From positions 4,092,001 to 4,156,000 of the forward strand of contig JBBPUQ010000005.1 of NCBI GenBank assembly GCA_038501195.1: a DNA stretch of 64,000 bases. The letters are read 5' to 3'. The position numbers were made by a program, and so were the translations under genes. The notes under the pieces were generated by a model. It was not told where the DNA came from and ran no database searches. It worked only from the letters and a program-made list of their open reading frames with translations. Of the stretch, positions 22,434 to 35,444 are shown piece by piece; positions within the stretch are counted from its first letter, which is position 1, and the number at the start of each line of letters is the position of its first letter. The stretch is from Nemania diffusa. Its lineage: Eukaryota > Ascomycota > Sordariomycetes > Xylariales > Xylariaceae.

Positions 22434-24725
22434 ATGGCGCCACGCGATCCTAACACTCTCGCCAACTACGGCGAGTGGCTTACCAGGCACACCACTATCA
22501 ACCTCAAAATAAATTTTGAGAAGCAACGCCTCGAAGGATCCGTTCTGCTCGAGCTGGAATCGTTGACCGACAAGAAGAGCCAAGAAATCATCCTTGGTGT
22601 GTATTTTTCTACTGTAGTGCCATCTTTTCGCATTACTAGGCTGGTCTAGGAGCCGACTGGATAGCGCCTAGAGACTTTGTACCCCTGCTCATCGTTTCTT
22701 GTTTCTTGCATACTTGAAACATCAACGGTTATTTGCTGTAAAGGGCAATTGCTGACGTCTACTACCTGAAGACACGAATCATCTCTCGGTCTTATCAGTC
22801 AAGTCCAACTCCGCAGATCTGCAGTGGGCGCTCAAGGATCCGGTTGCGCCCTACGGCTCGCCGCTTCACGTTTCTGTGCCCGAAGGCGTGTCGCAAGGTG
22901 ACACACTGAAACTAGACATCGCACTTGAAACCACCAAACACTGCGTGGGACTTCAATGGATGACCCCGGCGCAGACTGGAAACAAGAAACATCCTTACGT
23001 CTACTCACAATGTCAAGCTATCTTGGCCCGGTCTATCTTCCCATGCCAGGACACCCCTGACGTCAAGTCCACCTTCAGCTTCAACATCACCTCGCCGCTG
23101 CCAGTAGTCGCAAGCGGCGTTCCCTTGCCATCGGACGTCCAGGGCGATGGGGATAAGCTGTTCCGATTTGAACAGAAGGTCCCCATCCCCTCATATCTCT
23201 TTGCCCTAGCTTCGGGCGATCTTGAGACAGCCCCGATCGGCAAGCGCTCCGTTGTAGCAACCGGGCCAGAGGCTCTCAAGGAGGCCAAATGGGAGCTGGA
23301 AAACGACATGGATAAGTTTCTCGAAGTCGCAGAGAAGCTCGTCTTCGACTATCAGTGGGGCCAGTACAACGTTCTCGTGTTACCACCCAGCTTTGCTTAC
23401 GGTGGGATGGAGAATCCCATCTTCACGTTTGCGACACCCACCATCATCAGCGGCGACCGTCAAAACGTTGATGTGATCGCCCATGAGCTGAGCCACAGCT
23501 GGAGCGGAAATCTAGTTGGCTGCGCGTCATGGGAACATTTCTGGCTCAATGAGGGGTTCGGTCCCCTCCATACTCTAGACAAATTTAGCTTTTGCTGACC
23601 GAGTTATAATAGTTGGACCACCTACCTTGAGCGCCGAATTGTCGCCGCCGTGCAGTATGTATTCCGAGTGCTCTACCTTTTTTCTTGGCGGTGTTTGAAC
23701 TTTGTTACTCCTGCATACTCCCAAGATTGTTTGAAGCATCTACTTTATATGACACTCACTAAATCCTGATTTCGGACAGCGGCGCGCCACAATTCGACTT
23801 CAGTGCCATCATTGGTTGGAAATCGCTTGGTAAGTAAGCTTGTATATATCTTGCGAATATTCGACTAACAGAAGATCAGAGGATTCTGTAGCCTTGTTTG
23901 GTGCAGATAGCGAGTTCACCAAGCTCATTATCAACCACAAGGGCGTTGATCCTGAGGATGCATTCAGCTCGATTCCCTACGAGAAGGGCTTTCACTTCTT
24001 ATTTTATCTGGATAGACTGGTCGGCCGAGAGCACTTCGACAAGTTTATTCCTCATTACTTCAAGACTTGGGCTCGGAAATCGTTAGACTCTTTCCAGTTC
24101 AAGCAAACGTTCCTCGATTTCTTTGAGAATTACGGGAACGATGAGATAAAGGAAAAAATTGCTCAGATTCCATGGGAAGAGAAATTCTACAGCCCTGGTC
24201 TGCCGCCTAAGCCTGAGTTTGATACAGCTTACGTTGATAGTTGTCTAGCACTCGCTGAAAAGTGGAAGCAAGCCGTAAGTGTTTAGCTGCCTCTCGCGCA
24301 TAGGATATACGTTCTTCTGGAATGGAGCTGACAATCATCAGGACTACAAACCTAGCCCCGAGGATGTAGAATCCTTTAATGCGAATCAGGTTCTTGTCTT
24401 CTTACAGGCCGTCCAGAACTTCACGCCATCTCTGAGTGCTGAGCGAGCTCACCTTCTAGGCACTGCTTATAATATCAGCTCGTCTAAGAACGTTGAGCTG
24501 AAGACAGCATACTACCTCATCGCTCTGAGCGCTGGAGACAAGTCACAATTCCCGGGAGTGGTTGACTTGCTGTCCTCTGTCGGCCGGATGAAGTTTGTCA
24601 GACCTCTCTACCGAAAGCTCAAGGAGCTCGACCGAGACCTGGCGGTGAAGACCTTTAATGAGAATAAAGACTTCTACCCGTCGACGACAAAGGGTCAATT
24701 GGCTAAGGATCTAGGGTTAAATTAA
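22434..24725 (+). CDS. LAP2: Leukotriene A4 hydrolase-type aminopeptidase (peptidase M1), 6 exons, 605 aa
   Basis: Exons 22434-22596, 22772-23555, 23613-23654, 23780-23829, 23880-24274 and 24342-24725 add to 1818 nt in one frame; 605 aa is close to human LTA4H. Family members are zinc aminopeptidases that also act as epoxide hydrolases. The exopeptidase motif GGMEN is at residues 265-269. The zinc site is complete: HELSH with His292, Glu293, His296, and the third ligand Glu315 in WLNEG. The C-terminal helical repeat domain (DYKPSPEDVESFN onward) is typical of LTA4H. The start was chosen at an ATG in AAAATGGC context that gives the usual MAPRDPNTL N-terminus; an in-frame ATG at 22272 would add 54 residues with a mitochondrial-like character. 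The second intron has a weak GTTCGG donor but only this choice restores LNEGWTTYLERR. The next gene downstream, kinesin-3, is in the same orientation 1.1 kb away. Confidence 0.95.
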
Positions 24726-25830
24726 ATTACCAAAAGCCACGGAATAGGAGTTCATATATCTCCTTGGTACTAGTATGTGGGCAACAGAAGTACTAGATAC
24801 CTATTCTGTAGTCTGATATAGAAATGGAAGTCTTCCATATTCAGCAGTATAGCTGGCGATATTAGCTTGATCGATTGGCTATGTATGGATTAATTCAGGG
24901 ATTCTCCTGTGATGAACGTTTAGATATAAATAAGTGGCTAAGAAAGTCGGAAATAAAGGATACCTAGGTACTTCAGACTGGACTCTGACAGATGGAAGCA
25001 ATAGGGTGCCACCTGTCAGAAAGCGAGGACATGGTATCATTCCAAGTGGAAATAACACGTGAATCCCACCTCCCAGTTAGTTCCATACTCGTCATAGCTG
25101 TGTAGAGCTCCTACCCAGGTAGGCATAGCCCACTGTCGATACCCTGAGAAATCATTGACAAAGGCTATTCCCAAGTCGCGATCGCGTCTCTCCGCCGAGC
25201 TTTGTCTGATTCAACTATACACAAAGTCACAAGCGAATTTCCTAAGCACCGTCCCGCCGTCGCCGACTCCAGTAGAATACGACCCGCTGCACCCCATTTC
25301 CAACACAACCGACCGAGTATACCCAAGAATCGCATCGTTCATTTTGTTCTGCGTAGCCTGACCGGTGCAGGCTCAGCGCTTTTAATACACCGCACAGCCA
25401 TCCGAACAAAGTGGCTGCCTTGGGCGACCGGCTGCCCCTTGTCGACGCCTCTCCGCTATCCGCATCCGATAAACACCGAAGCATCTCGAGACCCCCACAG
25501 TCGTTAAACGCGACCAGACCTGCTCCGGGACGCCGTGGATAGCACGAGGATGACAAGGGGCGAGCGCTGATGCGCCAGAAGTTGGTTTATTCTTTTGGGT
25601 GGACAGACTTTGGAATCGCGACCGACAACTTTTGCGTCTTCGACCGCCCATCTTGCTCAAGGAGACTCTGCATGTTCTGAGACAAATAATCTCCCTGCCT
25701 CCTGACACCCGACATTCGAGAACTCTTCGCATGTTATCCCGACACGACCGGTCTATCGCATACCGCGATAATCGATTATATTTGATCACATTAATATAGA
25801 ACTGAGGGGTCTACCCTTAATCTGTCCATC
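24726..25830. other. Intergenic: 3' flank of M1 peptidase and kinesin promoter
   Basis: No supportable gene. Short open frames on both strands at 25.15-25.8 kb look like chance frames over the kinesin promoter and 5' UTR. Confidence 0.6.
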
Positions 25831-28800
25831 ATGGCTCCTGCTGGGGGTGGAAACATCAAGGTGGTGGTGAGATGTCGTCCGTTCAATAGTCGAGGTATGT
25901 TCCTTAATCCTCTCGACCCCTTATGCATATCGAGGAATCTAGGAGCGCTCTACTGCGCGAGGCTGATGTGTTAGCTAATAACGACAATAGAAATCGATCG
26001 GGGAGCAAAATGTATTGTAGAAATGAAAAATAATCAGACCGTCCTTACTCCACCGGGCGATGGAGCGCATGGCGGCAAGGGGGCGAAAGATTTGGCTCCA
26101 AAGGCTTTCGCTTTCGATAGATCATACTGGTCTTTCGATAAAAGTGATCCGACCTACGCTGGTCAAGACAACCTTCACGATGATCTTGGAAAGCCTCTCC
26201 TGGATAATGCATTTCAGGGGTACAACAACTGTATTTTTGCATATGGCCAAACAGGTTCCGGAAAATCGTACTCTATGATGGGCTATGGCAAGGAACATGG
26301 AATCATTCCCAAGATTTGCCAGGATATGTTCGAGAGGATCGGGGGACTGCAACAGGATAAAAACACACGATGTACCGTTGAGGTTTCCTATCTTGAAATC
26401 TACAATGAAAGAGTCCGAGATCTTTTGAACCCGTCAACAAAAGGCAATCTGAAGGTCAGAGAACATCCCTCCACCGGTCCGTACGTCGAGGATTTGGCCA
26501 AGCTCGTGGTCGGTAGTTTCCAAGAGATTGAGAATTTGATGGACGAAGGTAACAAGGCGAGAACTGTCGCCGCTACCAACATGAATGAGACGTCCAGTCG
26601 AAGTCACGCCGTCTTTACCTTGATTCTGACGCAAAAGTCTTTCGACACGGACGCCAAGATGGAACTAGAAAAGCAGGCGAAAATTAGTCTGGTCGATCTG
26701 GCAGGTTCAGAAAGAGCTACATCTACGGGTGCCACAGGTGCCCGACTCAAGGAGGGTGCTGAAATCAATAGGTCGCTCTCGACTCTCGGTCGTGTGATAG
26801 CAGCGCTGGCCGATCTCTCAACAGGAAAGAAGAAGAAAGGCGCTGGAAGCTCTGTCCCATATCGAGACAGTGTTTTGACGTGGCTCCTCAAGGACTCGTT
26901 AGGTGGAAACAGTATGACAGCCATGATTGCGGCTATTAGTCCTGCTGATATCAATTATGACGAGACTTTGAGCACACTGCGATATGCGGATTCTGCTAAG
27001 CGAATCAAGAACCATGCTGTCATCAACGAGGATGCTAATGCTCGCATGATACGCGAGTTGAAGGAAGAACTCGCTTTACTACGAGGCAAACTTGGAGGTG
27101 GGATTGCCGGAGGCGTTGGTGGCGTCGGTGGTGCACCTGTACCACCTGAGGAAGTATATGCCGAAGGCACACCTTTAGAGAAACAGATCGTTAGCATCAC
27201 CCAGGCCGACGGCACTATCAAGAAAGTCTCCAAAGCCGAGATTGCCGAGCAACTTAGCCAGAGTGAGAAGCTACTGACGGATCTAAATCAGACCTGGGAA
27301 GAAAAACTACTGAAAACCGAAGAGATCCATAAAGAACGCGAGGCCGCTTTGGAGGAGCTCGGAATCAGCATTGAAAAGGGGTTTATTGGACTGCATACGC
27401 CAAAGAAGATGCCACATTTGGTCAATTTATCGGATGACCCACTGCTCGCAGAATGTTTGGTTTACAATCTGAAGCCGGGAAAGACAACAGTCGGGAACGT
27501 GGATTCTAACGCTGAACACCAAGCCAACATACGGCTTAACGGCACCCGGATTCTTCACGACCATTGTACCTTTGACAACGGTACGGACGGCATCGTCATG
27601 ATAACACCGAGTGAGGGTGCGTCAATCATGGTCAATGGTAGACGGATTACTGAAACCACGCGCCTGCATTCCGGATATCGAGTAATCCTTGGAGACTTTC
27701 ACATCTTTAGATTTAATCATCCTATGGAAGCCAAGGCCGAGCGGGATGAGAATAGACAAAGTCTACTTCGTCATACCGTGACCGCAAACCAATTGCAGAG
27801 TATTACCCCCCGTGTAGGTCATGAGCGATCTATAAGCAAGGCTGGGTCAGAATTTGGCGATAGCCGTCCCGATTCTCCAGCCCCCCTCCGAGAAGGGCGC
27901 GATTCAGATTGGTCACTTGCGAGGCGAGAAGCTGCTGGCGCTATCCTTGGCACGGACAAGAATCTCCAAAGTTTAACAGACGAAGAATTGAATGCCCTCT
28001 TTGAAGATGTCCAACGTGCCAGAGCTGAACGTGTTAATGAACGCGAGGGCGATGATGACGCGGAATCGAATTTATCATATCCTGTTCGAGAGAAATATAT
28101 GTCAACGGGGACAATTGATAATTTCTCTCTCGACACAGCGCTTACTATGCCCTCCACTCCTAAAGCTGGCGAAAATGACGAACGACTCAGAGAGATTCGA
28201 GAGACCCTACAGACCGAGTTCGAGAGGCAGAAAGAAGAGTACCAAGACCAGCTCAAGAGTGCTGAAGCTGCGAATGTAGAAGTCGAGGAAATTAAGAAAG
28301 AGAAGCAGCGAATGGAAGAGACCCTGGTTCAGATCAAGACCGATATGGAACAGCAATTAGCGGTACAAAAGAAGGAATTCGAAGCTAAGATAGAGAAGCT
28401 TGATCCACTCAAAAGGCCAAAGGCAAAACCTAAACTGTCGGAAGATGAGAAACAGCGAGCAAGAAAGGTTGTTAAGCATTGGAGAGGTCGGCATTACGTG
28501 CAGATGGCCGAAGCTATCCTTCAGCATGCAGCAACTTTGAAAGAAGCCCAGATTATGAGCCAAGAACTGGAGGAGAACGTGGTCTTCCAGTTCACAGTGG
28601 TAGACCAAGGTCATGCTCTTTGCTCCTCCTACGACATGGTACTCAATGATGTTTCGAATGAGGATGATATCGCGCTTGAACAGGCTCATAAACCATGTGT
28701 TGGCGTGCGTGTGGTTGATTATAAGAACATGGTAGTTCGCCTTTGGAGTCTTGATAAACTCCAGGATCGTGTACGGCAAATGCGTCAAATGCATCAGTAC

Positions 28801-31182
28801 CTCGATCAGCCAGAGGTTTCCCAACATTTCAAGCTTGATAATCCGTTTGTTGAGCCGTGCATGCCTGAATACTCTCTCGTTGGCGAGGTTGACGTCCCCC
28901 TGCAAGCCGTTTTCGATAGTCGAGTACAAGATTTCACGTTAGACGTTCTATCGCCTTATACATCACATGCCATTGGCATTATCAAAGTCTCACTAGAACC
29001 TTCGAGCGCTCGTGCACCCTCAAGCACTTTGAAGTACAACGTAGTCATGCATGACATGGTTGGCTTCGCGGAGCGAGAGGGGACGGACGTACATGCCCAG
29101 CTATTCATCCCCGGCGTCTCAGAAAATGGCGTCACAACCACTCAAATGATTAAAGACTTCGATGAAGAGCCTATACGGTTTGATAGCGTTCATAGTATGA
29201 GCGTTCCTCTGTTCGGGCCTCAAGACATCGACCTCAGGATTGCTATCTTCGCCAAGGTCACTCCAATGCACCTTGATAAGTTACTTAGTTGGGACGAGAT
29301 GCGTGATACAACACCTGGATCAGAAAACAAGCCTCAAGGTGCGCGTATTAGCGAGTCTCAATTCTATACAGCAGAAAAGCATGATTTGTTAGCGCGAGTT
29401 CAAATTCTCGAAATGAACGAAGAGGGCGAGTATACGCCTGTCGAGGTCACGCAGACAAGCGAGCTAGATGTCGGGACATTCCAATTACATCAAGGCCTAC
29501 AAAGACGCATAGCTATCAATCTATCTCATAGTTCGGGCGATGCTTTACCATGGGAAGATGTCAGCTCGATGAGAGTCGGCCAAGTGCAGCTTGTAGACCA
29601 GTCAGGAAAGGTTGCTGATATGGCCTCACCTACTCCGGACATCGCCCTCAGGCTTGGCGGTAAGCCAATTTTTCGACAGAATGCGAACGGGACGCGAAGT
29701 GCCACGATATCTGGACACTGGGATTCCAGCTCGCACAGCTCGCTATTACTAGATCGGGTTACTGCAGACAAGTACAAGGTGCAGATGACACTCTCATGGG
29801 ACGTGATTTCAGATAATCTAGCAGAGCCAATGAAATTCTCCACCAACTTTTTCTGCCAAATTCTCGGGAGAACATATATACGCCAAGCTTCGATGCTCTC
29901 GGCTCTATGGCAGCAAGTCCGAATTGTCCATTCTTCGACGACTATCTTTTCATTAGGCTTGAAGCCGGCCCCAATCAAGCATGCCGGTGACTTATGGAGA
30001 ATGAGTAGCCAGCACGATTACGTGAAGGGGGAAGAAAACCTCGTCAGCTGGACTCCAAGGGGTGTGTCTCTAATAGGGGACTATATCGCGGCAAGGAAAA
30101 AGAAACGGCGTATTGGCGAGATTGGAGCTGCGCAGCTCTGGCTCAAGAAGATCGGTCTGCCCGAGCCTAAAAATAAGCCAACCGAGGCCGATGATCACTC
30201 TGAAGAGGAGCTGTCACCTATAAAGGCCCACGACGAGGATGATGATTCAATCAATGCGTTACTCAATGACACACCAGAGACCTCACGGCCTTCTACGCCC
30301 GATCAACCCAATCAGGACGAAGCTCCTGACTCCGCTGAAGGAGAACAGAAACCAGAAAGGACAGAGGTTGTCGAGAACGGAGGGGGCATAGAAAGTACGG
30401 AGAGCACGGAGAGTACAAGGCCTGAAGACACTACCGAGGAGAAGCCACAGCCCGAGTATGACGAACAGCAAACTACAACCCTAACGAAGTGCATTGATCT
30501 ATGGAAGCGTTACCCTGATCCCTCCTTCAATATTTTGAGCCCAGCAAACACCCTACCCCCAACAAATGGGATAGCTCCAGAGTCAGCTACACCACCAAGG
30601 CTGATTGCCACCGTTATCCGGATACCTAAGAATCCGTCTATCCTCAAGGGTGGTTACCTCTTAGTGCCAAGTAGTGATTCGACAAAGTGGGTGAAGCGGT
30701 TTGTCGAACTCCGACGGCCGTATATGCACATCCACAACGCCACGAATGGGGACGAAATTGCCATAGTCAGCCTTCGCAATTCAAGGGTCGACAGCCAGCC
30801 AGAAATACTAGCACTTTTTGGTGGCCACGAAGATGCAGTCGATGAAATGTCAGTTCACAGCAACAGCAACGGGAATTTCCAGCCAAGCCATCGCCGAACA
30901 GCCTCAGGGCGAACCATCTCCTCGATCTGGGCTGGCAGCCAAACCTCAGCAGGCCCTGGCCTCGGTGGTTTGAGCGAGCGTCTGCAAGCTGGCGTGTTTG
31001 CGATCTACGGGACCGACAACACCTGGCTCTTTGCGGCGCGCAATGAACGGGATAAGCTTGATTGGATCCTCCGCATCGACCAAGGCTATTACTCGGGGAG
31101 TACCAGTGGCAGCGTCAATGCCAGCGTCAGTGGCAGCAGGGCTGTTAGTCCACAGCCCAGGCACCATGGCTTTGGCGGGTGA
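25831..31182 (+). CDS. uncA: Kinesin-3 motor, UNC-104/KIF1 (UncA) type, 1751 aa
   Basis: Exon 1 is 25831-25894 and exon 2 is 25991-31182, joined by a 96-bp intron; the whole tail is one uninterrupted exon of 5.2 kb. The plus-end-directed motor domain spans about residues 1-365: it starts IKVVVRCRPFN, has P-loop GQTGSGKS at 107-114, switch I SSRSHAVF, switch II VDLAGSE and the neck region YADSAKRIKN near 350. A lysine-rich K-loop (STGKKKKGAG), a kinesin-3 hallmark that improves microtubule binding, is present. An FHA domain follows at about 510-600, then short coiled coils, the KIF1B-type central domain at about 1250-1390, an acidic linker, and a PH domain at about 1570-1722 that binds phosphoinositides. 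In Aspergillus nidulans and Ustilago this motor carries early endosomes. Domain order and length fit the family; the identity is secure. Confidence 0.97.
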
Positions 31183-32317
31183 TTGAAGTCTAAAAAAAAA
31201 ACCAAAGTAAAAATAAAAATACCCTTCTTTTTCCGATGAAAGTCCCCGTCTGGCGCCTAGCTAGCTAGCCGTGGCACTACCTATCTATCTACTTTTTTGT
31301 TCGGATGCAATGAGGTCATGACACTAGTATATCCACCGTATAAATTATCGCGCAGCATTATATAGATATGTCTTGGGCGGTGGGAAAACCTGCAAACCCC
31401 TATAGTTAGGTGTTCTTATTTATTTATCTTTTCTTATCAGGCCGCCTGTCTATCTATCACCACCTGTCCGTCTGTCTGTATTCCTCAATCTTGAAGAGAC
31501 CACGTTTTGTGTTGCTTAGATTTATACCCTTGACAACTCAACTTCTTAGTGAGAATGTCTGACAGGAGGGAATAGAGGGCTAACTGATAGGGTATGGAAT
31601 GAAATAGTAAATGGACGAATACGTGACTTGTGAAAGTGTGAGAACACAAACGGATGTGAGATATGATGAGTAGGCAGGTGTAGAAGGCAGATCAAGTGAA
31701 GGTTCTTTGAGCTGCTGTTACATGCACCCACAGCTGCATCAGCTGAGCCAAATCGCCAGAAATACTTTAACTGATGCTCGAAAGCCACTATGCACGCTCA
31801 GACGTTTGCATTAAAGAAACATGTCAAGACATCTGATCGATCAAACGCTTCACTCATACACATCAAAAAGGGTGGATCGTTTTGGAACCTTTGATCAACT
31901 AAGACAAGAAAGCCCACAACAGAAGAGCCCTTCGTTTGACGTGCTGCTTTCTGCAGAGCCTAAAACTGTTCGTCAACAGATGGCTTGACGCATAGTCTCA
32001 TGTGATATATCACCAAAAGTCCACGACACTCTGTACATGAGCAACCTTTGCAAAGAAGATGCAAGCTCCCGCTTATTAACAAGGAAGAATCTCCTAGTTG
32101 TTATAGGATATTGTTCGCAGTCACCAACCCCATCTATAGCAAACCCGGCTGCCTATTAGACCAGCTTATATCCATCACCAATATACATATCACCTCCAAT
32201 ACGTACTGAGTAGATAGTTTCTTTTGAACTTCATCGGTCAATCCAGCCTATCTAAGTCATTCGTTGCCCGCATTGCATCTGTATACCCTCTAATTCCTCA
32301 CAAGCTTGCAGTACACC
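31183..32317. other. Intergenic: kinesin 3' flank and SET-gene promoter
   Basis: Starts with an A-rich 3' UTR-like stretch right after the stop codon and contains GCTAGCTAG near 31258. I see no gene. Confidence 0.65.
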
Positions 32318-34727
32318 ATGGACATACCAGAAGCCGGCCAGATCGACCCAATTCTCCTGCAAATTCTCCAAAGTATCGGGCGAACGCATTTACTACGAGA
32401 TGTCCCAAAAACTCACCCACACCCACAAATCGTCACTCGTCGATTTATGAATCGTCTTCATAATACATTAGCCATGGTTGACAAAGACAGTAATGGAATT
32501 TACACATCACGAATCCCACCTGCCTATGCTCCAAGTGTCCGTCTAGTCGATGACCTCGTTTCTATACCTATTTCACAGATGGAACTTCAGAGACACTACC
32601 GAGGAAAGAAAGTTATACTTCGTGTTACGACTCCACAAATCGACATGGGTTTTATTTTGGCCATTGTGGAAGACGAAGAAGGCACTGCAGTTCTGCTTCA
32701 GCTATGTAATCAGCAGAGCCGTACAACAACTGATGTGGAAGACCTACTACGTCCAAATATGGTCTTGATCGTCAAAGAACCCTTCTTAGAGTTTACAGGA
32801 TTCGAGCATAGCATCAGACTTGATCATATTAGCGATGTTGTTTGGCTGAAAAACACGGACCCACGAATTCCCTTGAAGTGGAAGGATCAAGACTCCAAAA
32901 CTGAGACATCAGCAGTAATACGTGAACAAGGCAACGCGGCGGTACAGAAGAAACAGTGGGCCAAAGCGGAGAGATTGTAAGTTCTAAAAACTACAAACGG
33001 GTTCGAGGCTCTGAGAACTTCGGTATTTACTACCGGGCTCATGTTTGCTGACTTCTCTCCAGGTATTCGGAAGCACTGCGTGCTGCGAAAACACCCGAAG
33101 AAGGGGAATTAGTCTTCCTCAATCGCTCTCTCGTAAACCTTCGACTACAGCGCCCAGAGAAGGCTCTAGAGGATGCCTTGAATGCTACCAAGGGTGGGAG
33201 ACTAGCTGAAAAGGGGCTCTTCCGAGAGGCTAGGGCTTTATACGAGCTTGGAAAATTCACGGAAAGTGTTGACAAGTGGCGTATGCTTGTACAATCATAT
33301 CCACTGAACGCAGATGCCCGAGCACAGCTTAGACGAAGCGAGAAACGAGTCAAGGAAGCACGAACAGGCGAATACGATTTCGCCTCTATGTATGAACAAG
33401 CCAAGGAGACTCCTCCCATCATCGACTGCGCAACTTACAGGGAACCGGTCGCTATTCGCAAAACTCAGGATCGCGGCAATGGGTTGTTCACAACAAAGCC
33501 TGTGAAAGCCGGAGATCTTCTCCTTTGTGAAAAGGCATTCGCATACTGTTATGCTGACCTAGATGACCCTATCGGACGCAGAAACACGGCTTTTCTGCTT
33601 CAGTCAGAAACGGGACAAATTCAACGAGGCGGACAAGCGTATCTCCGGACAGATATCATCCAGAAACTATACCACTCACCTCAAGCCGCAAAAGACTTCA
33701 AAGCTCTCTACCACGGAGATTATACGCCTCTGACAGTGTCAGAGGTGGACGGGCAGCCAGTAGTTGATACGTGAGTTCCCTTATACCATCGCGCAGATGG
33801 CAGACTCTCTAACAATATCGTAGGTTTTTCGTGGACAAAGTGGCCCATCTAAACAGTTTCGCCGCTCCTCGCACTAATTATACCTTGTACAAGGCCTCCG
33901 TCGACCAAAATGAGATAGGAGAAGAGATGCCAACCTGTGGGATCTGGACACTAGCCTCCCGCATTAACCACTCCTGCATGGAGAACTGCCGCAGGTCCTT
34001 CATCGGCGACATGCAGATCGTGCGCGCATGCCAGGACCTCGCAGCCGGTACGGAGCTGAGCTTCCCGTACCCTGACTTCACGCCGCGAGACTCCTACGAG
34101 GAAACCCAGAAGAAGCTCGGGACCTGGGGATTTGTGTGCGACTGCGAACTATGTCTCGACCGCAAGTCCACAACGAAGCAGATGATTTCGAGGCGGGCAG
34201 ATCTAATGATAGATCTCCGTGCGGCCATGGCCAAAGTCATGGTGAAGGCCCCGGACAGCTCCGTCGTCAACTCGATACTCCTCACCAAGCTCCCGGGACT
34301 CGTCAGACAAATCGACGCAACGTACCCGAAGAGAAGAGGCGCGGTCAAGCTGGAAGTGATGCATGGATGGTTTAGCATAGGCCAGAGGCTCGTCTCGCTC
34401 CGCCGCCCACGCGAGGGGGCTGCGGCGATCATCAAGGGGCTGGAGGCGTACGGGTACGACGTCGTCGCGTGCCCGCCCCAGAGCGGCGGCGGGAAGAGGC
34501 TCGAGGTCAGGCGCTGGGGATGCTCTGAGGACTCCGTCGTGCGGGCTTTCATGTTTCTGCAGCGGGCCTACGTGGCGATCGCGCCGGAGCTGTGTGTGCA
34601 GGCGAACCGGTATGCTAGGATTGCCTTTAGCATCTGCACTGGGACCGATGTCAATATTGGTGATGTCCACCCTCTGCTTGGGGGGCCTAGTAGCTTTGTC
34701 GAGATGATGTCGCGCTTCGGGGTTTGA
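32318..34727 (+). CDS. TPR-SET domain protein (SMYD-like lysine methyltransferase), 3 exons, 756 aa
   Basis: Exons 32318-32976, 33063-33770 and 33824-34727 add to 2271 nt in one frame with GT..AG introns of 86 and 53 bp. The start is the ATG in ACACCATGG context. The N-terminal third is specific to fungal members. A TPR-like helical region follows (REQGNAAVQKKQWAKAERLYSEAL over the first junction, then LYELGKFTESVDKW). The SET domain runs from about residue 385 (GNGLFTTKPVKAG) to 550: NHSC at 504-507, the GTELSFPY segment, and a post-SET Cys cluster CDCELC. The usual Pro in the NHSCxPN motif is replaced, giving NHSCMENC. There is no MYND zinc finger. Members methylate protein lysines with SAM; the target cannot be read from sequence. 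Confidence 0.92.
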
Positions 34728-35381
34728 AGTGATTGGGTACTAAGCTTACTTTCCCTAGATCATTATGGACATCGTGGGCATTAAGAGATTCCGTCAGTGT
34801 GCCATGAATTGGGCAGATCAGGATATTTTTTGTCGAGTTTGTAAACTCGTTACCTTGATATCTAATGACAATACCTAAGCGTAATAAGATTCAGAACTGC
34901 CAAGACGTTCCATTTTGTTTAACGTTCACTCTTGAGTCTACCTCATGATGGTAGTACGACCTCCCTCCCAAATCGAAAGGGTGTATCATACTATCATGAA
35001 ATTTTCATCTTTATCTATGTAGATAGTACTTCATGGTTTACAGCTGCCTCTTTCGATGTGAATGTTACCGCGATAAGAAAGCAAAAGTGCACTTTTAGCT
35101 ATTGAGGCCATCAGGAGACCATGTCTTATCTATGGGTTCTACCGCCAATCCCGCCGGCCAATTTCTCTTGAGATTCAAAGTCTAGGCATCCTCTCCGTGT
35201 ATAAAACCCCTCCAACACCCCGCAGAACTGGGAATGACTGTTGGATCCTGAGTATCTTGTAAATCACCTAGAGAAGCAACATTGAGCAGAATACGCAAGA
35301 TTGCGCGCTTCGATAGATAATACCAACTTATAAGTTCCTAGTCTGTTCTCAATACCCTTCCCAGTACAAAATCACACCACA
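34728..35381. other. Intergenic stretch with a TATA-box promoter at its right end
   Basis: No gene is visible between the SET gene stop and the micro-ORF at 35382. TATAAAA at 35200-35206 is followed by a C/A-rich stretch and a plausible 5' leader of about 175 nt. Confidence 0.5.
35200..35206 (+). promoter_or_regulatory. TATA box upstream of micro-ORF
   Basis: GTGTATAAAACCCC is a good TATA element on the plus strand, about 180 bp before the ATG at 35382. The function is inferred from position and motif only. Confidence 0.4.
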
Positions 35382-35444
35382 ATGGGCCGCGACGGGTACG
35401 ACATGACCCCCAGCACGGGCGGCGGTGAGGGAAGCTCCAAGTGA
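35382..35444 (+). CDS. Candidate microprotein ORF, 20 codons
   Basis: A short frame opens at an ATG in CACAATGGG context and encodes MGRDGYDMTP, then STGGGEGSSK and a TGA. Its third codon positions are nearly all G or C (GGC, CGC, GAC, GGG, TAC, GAC, ACC, CCC, AGC, ACG), very unlike the surrounding AT-leaning intergenic DNA, and a TATA box lies about 180 bp upstream. Such bias is typical of highly expressed fungal genes. After the TGA the frame stays open for another 22 codons. A GGTGAGG donor inside the ORF could instead splice to an acceptor at about 35536, giving a protein of about 60 residues. I do not recognise it; it could be a real short protein, the first exon of a longer gene, or a decayed gene. 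Confidence 0.35.
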   Translation: MGRDGYDMTPSTGGGEGSSK

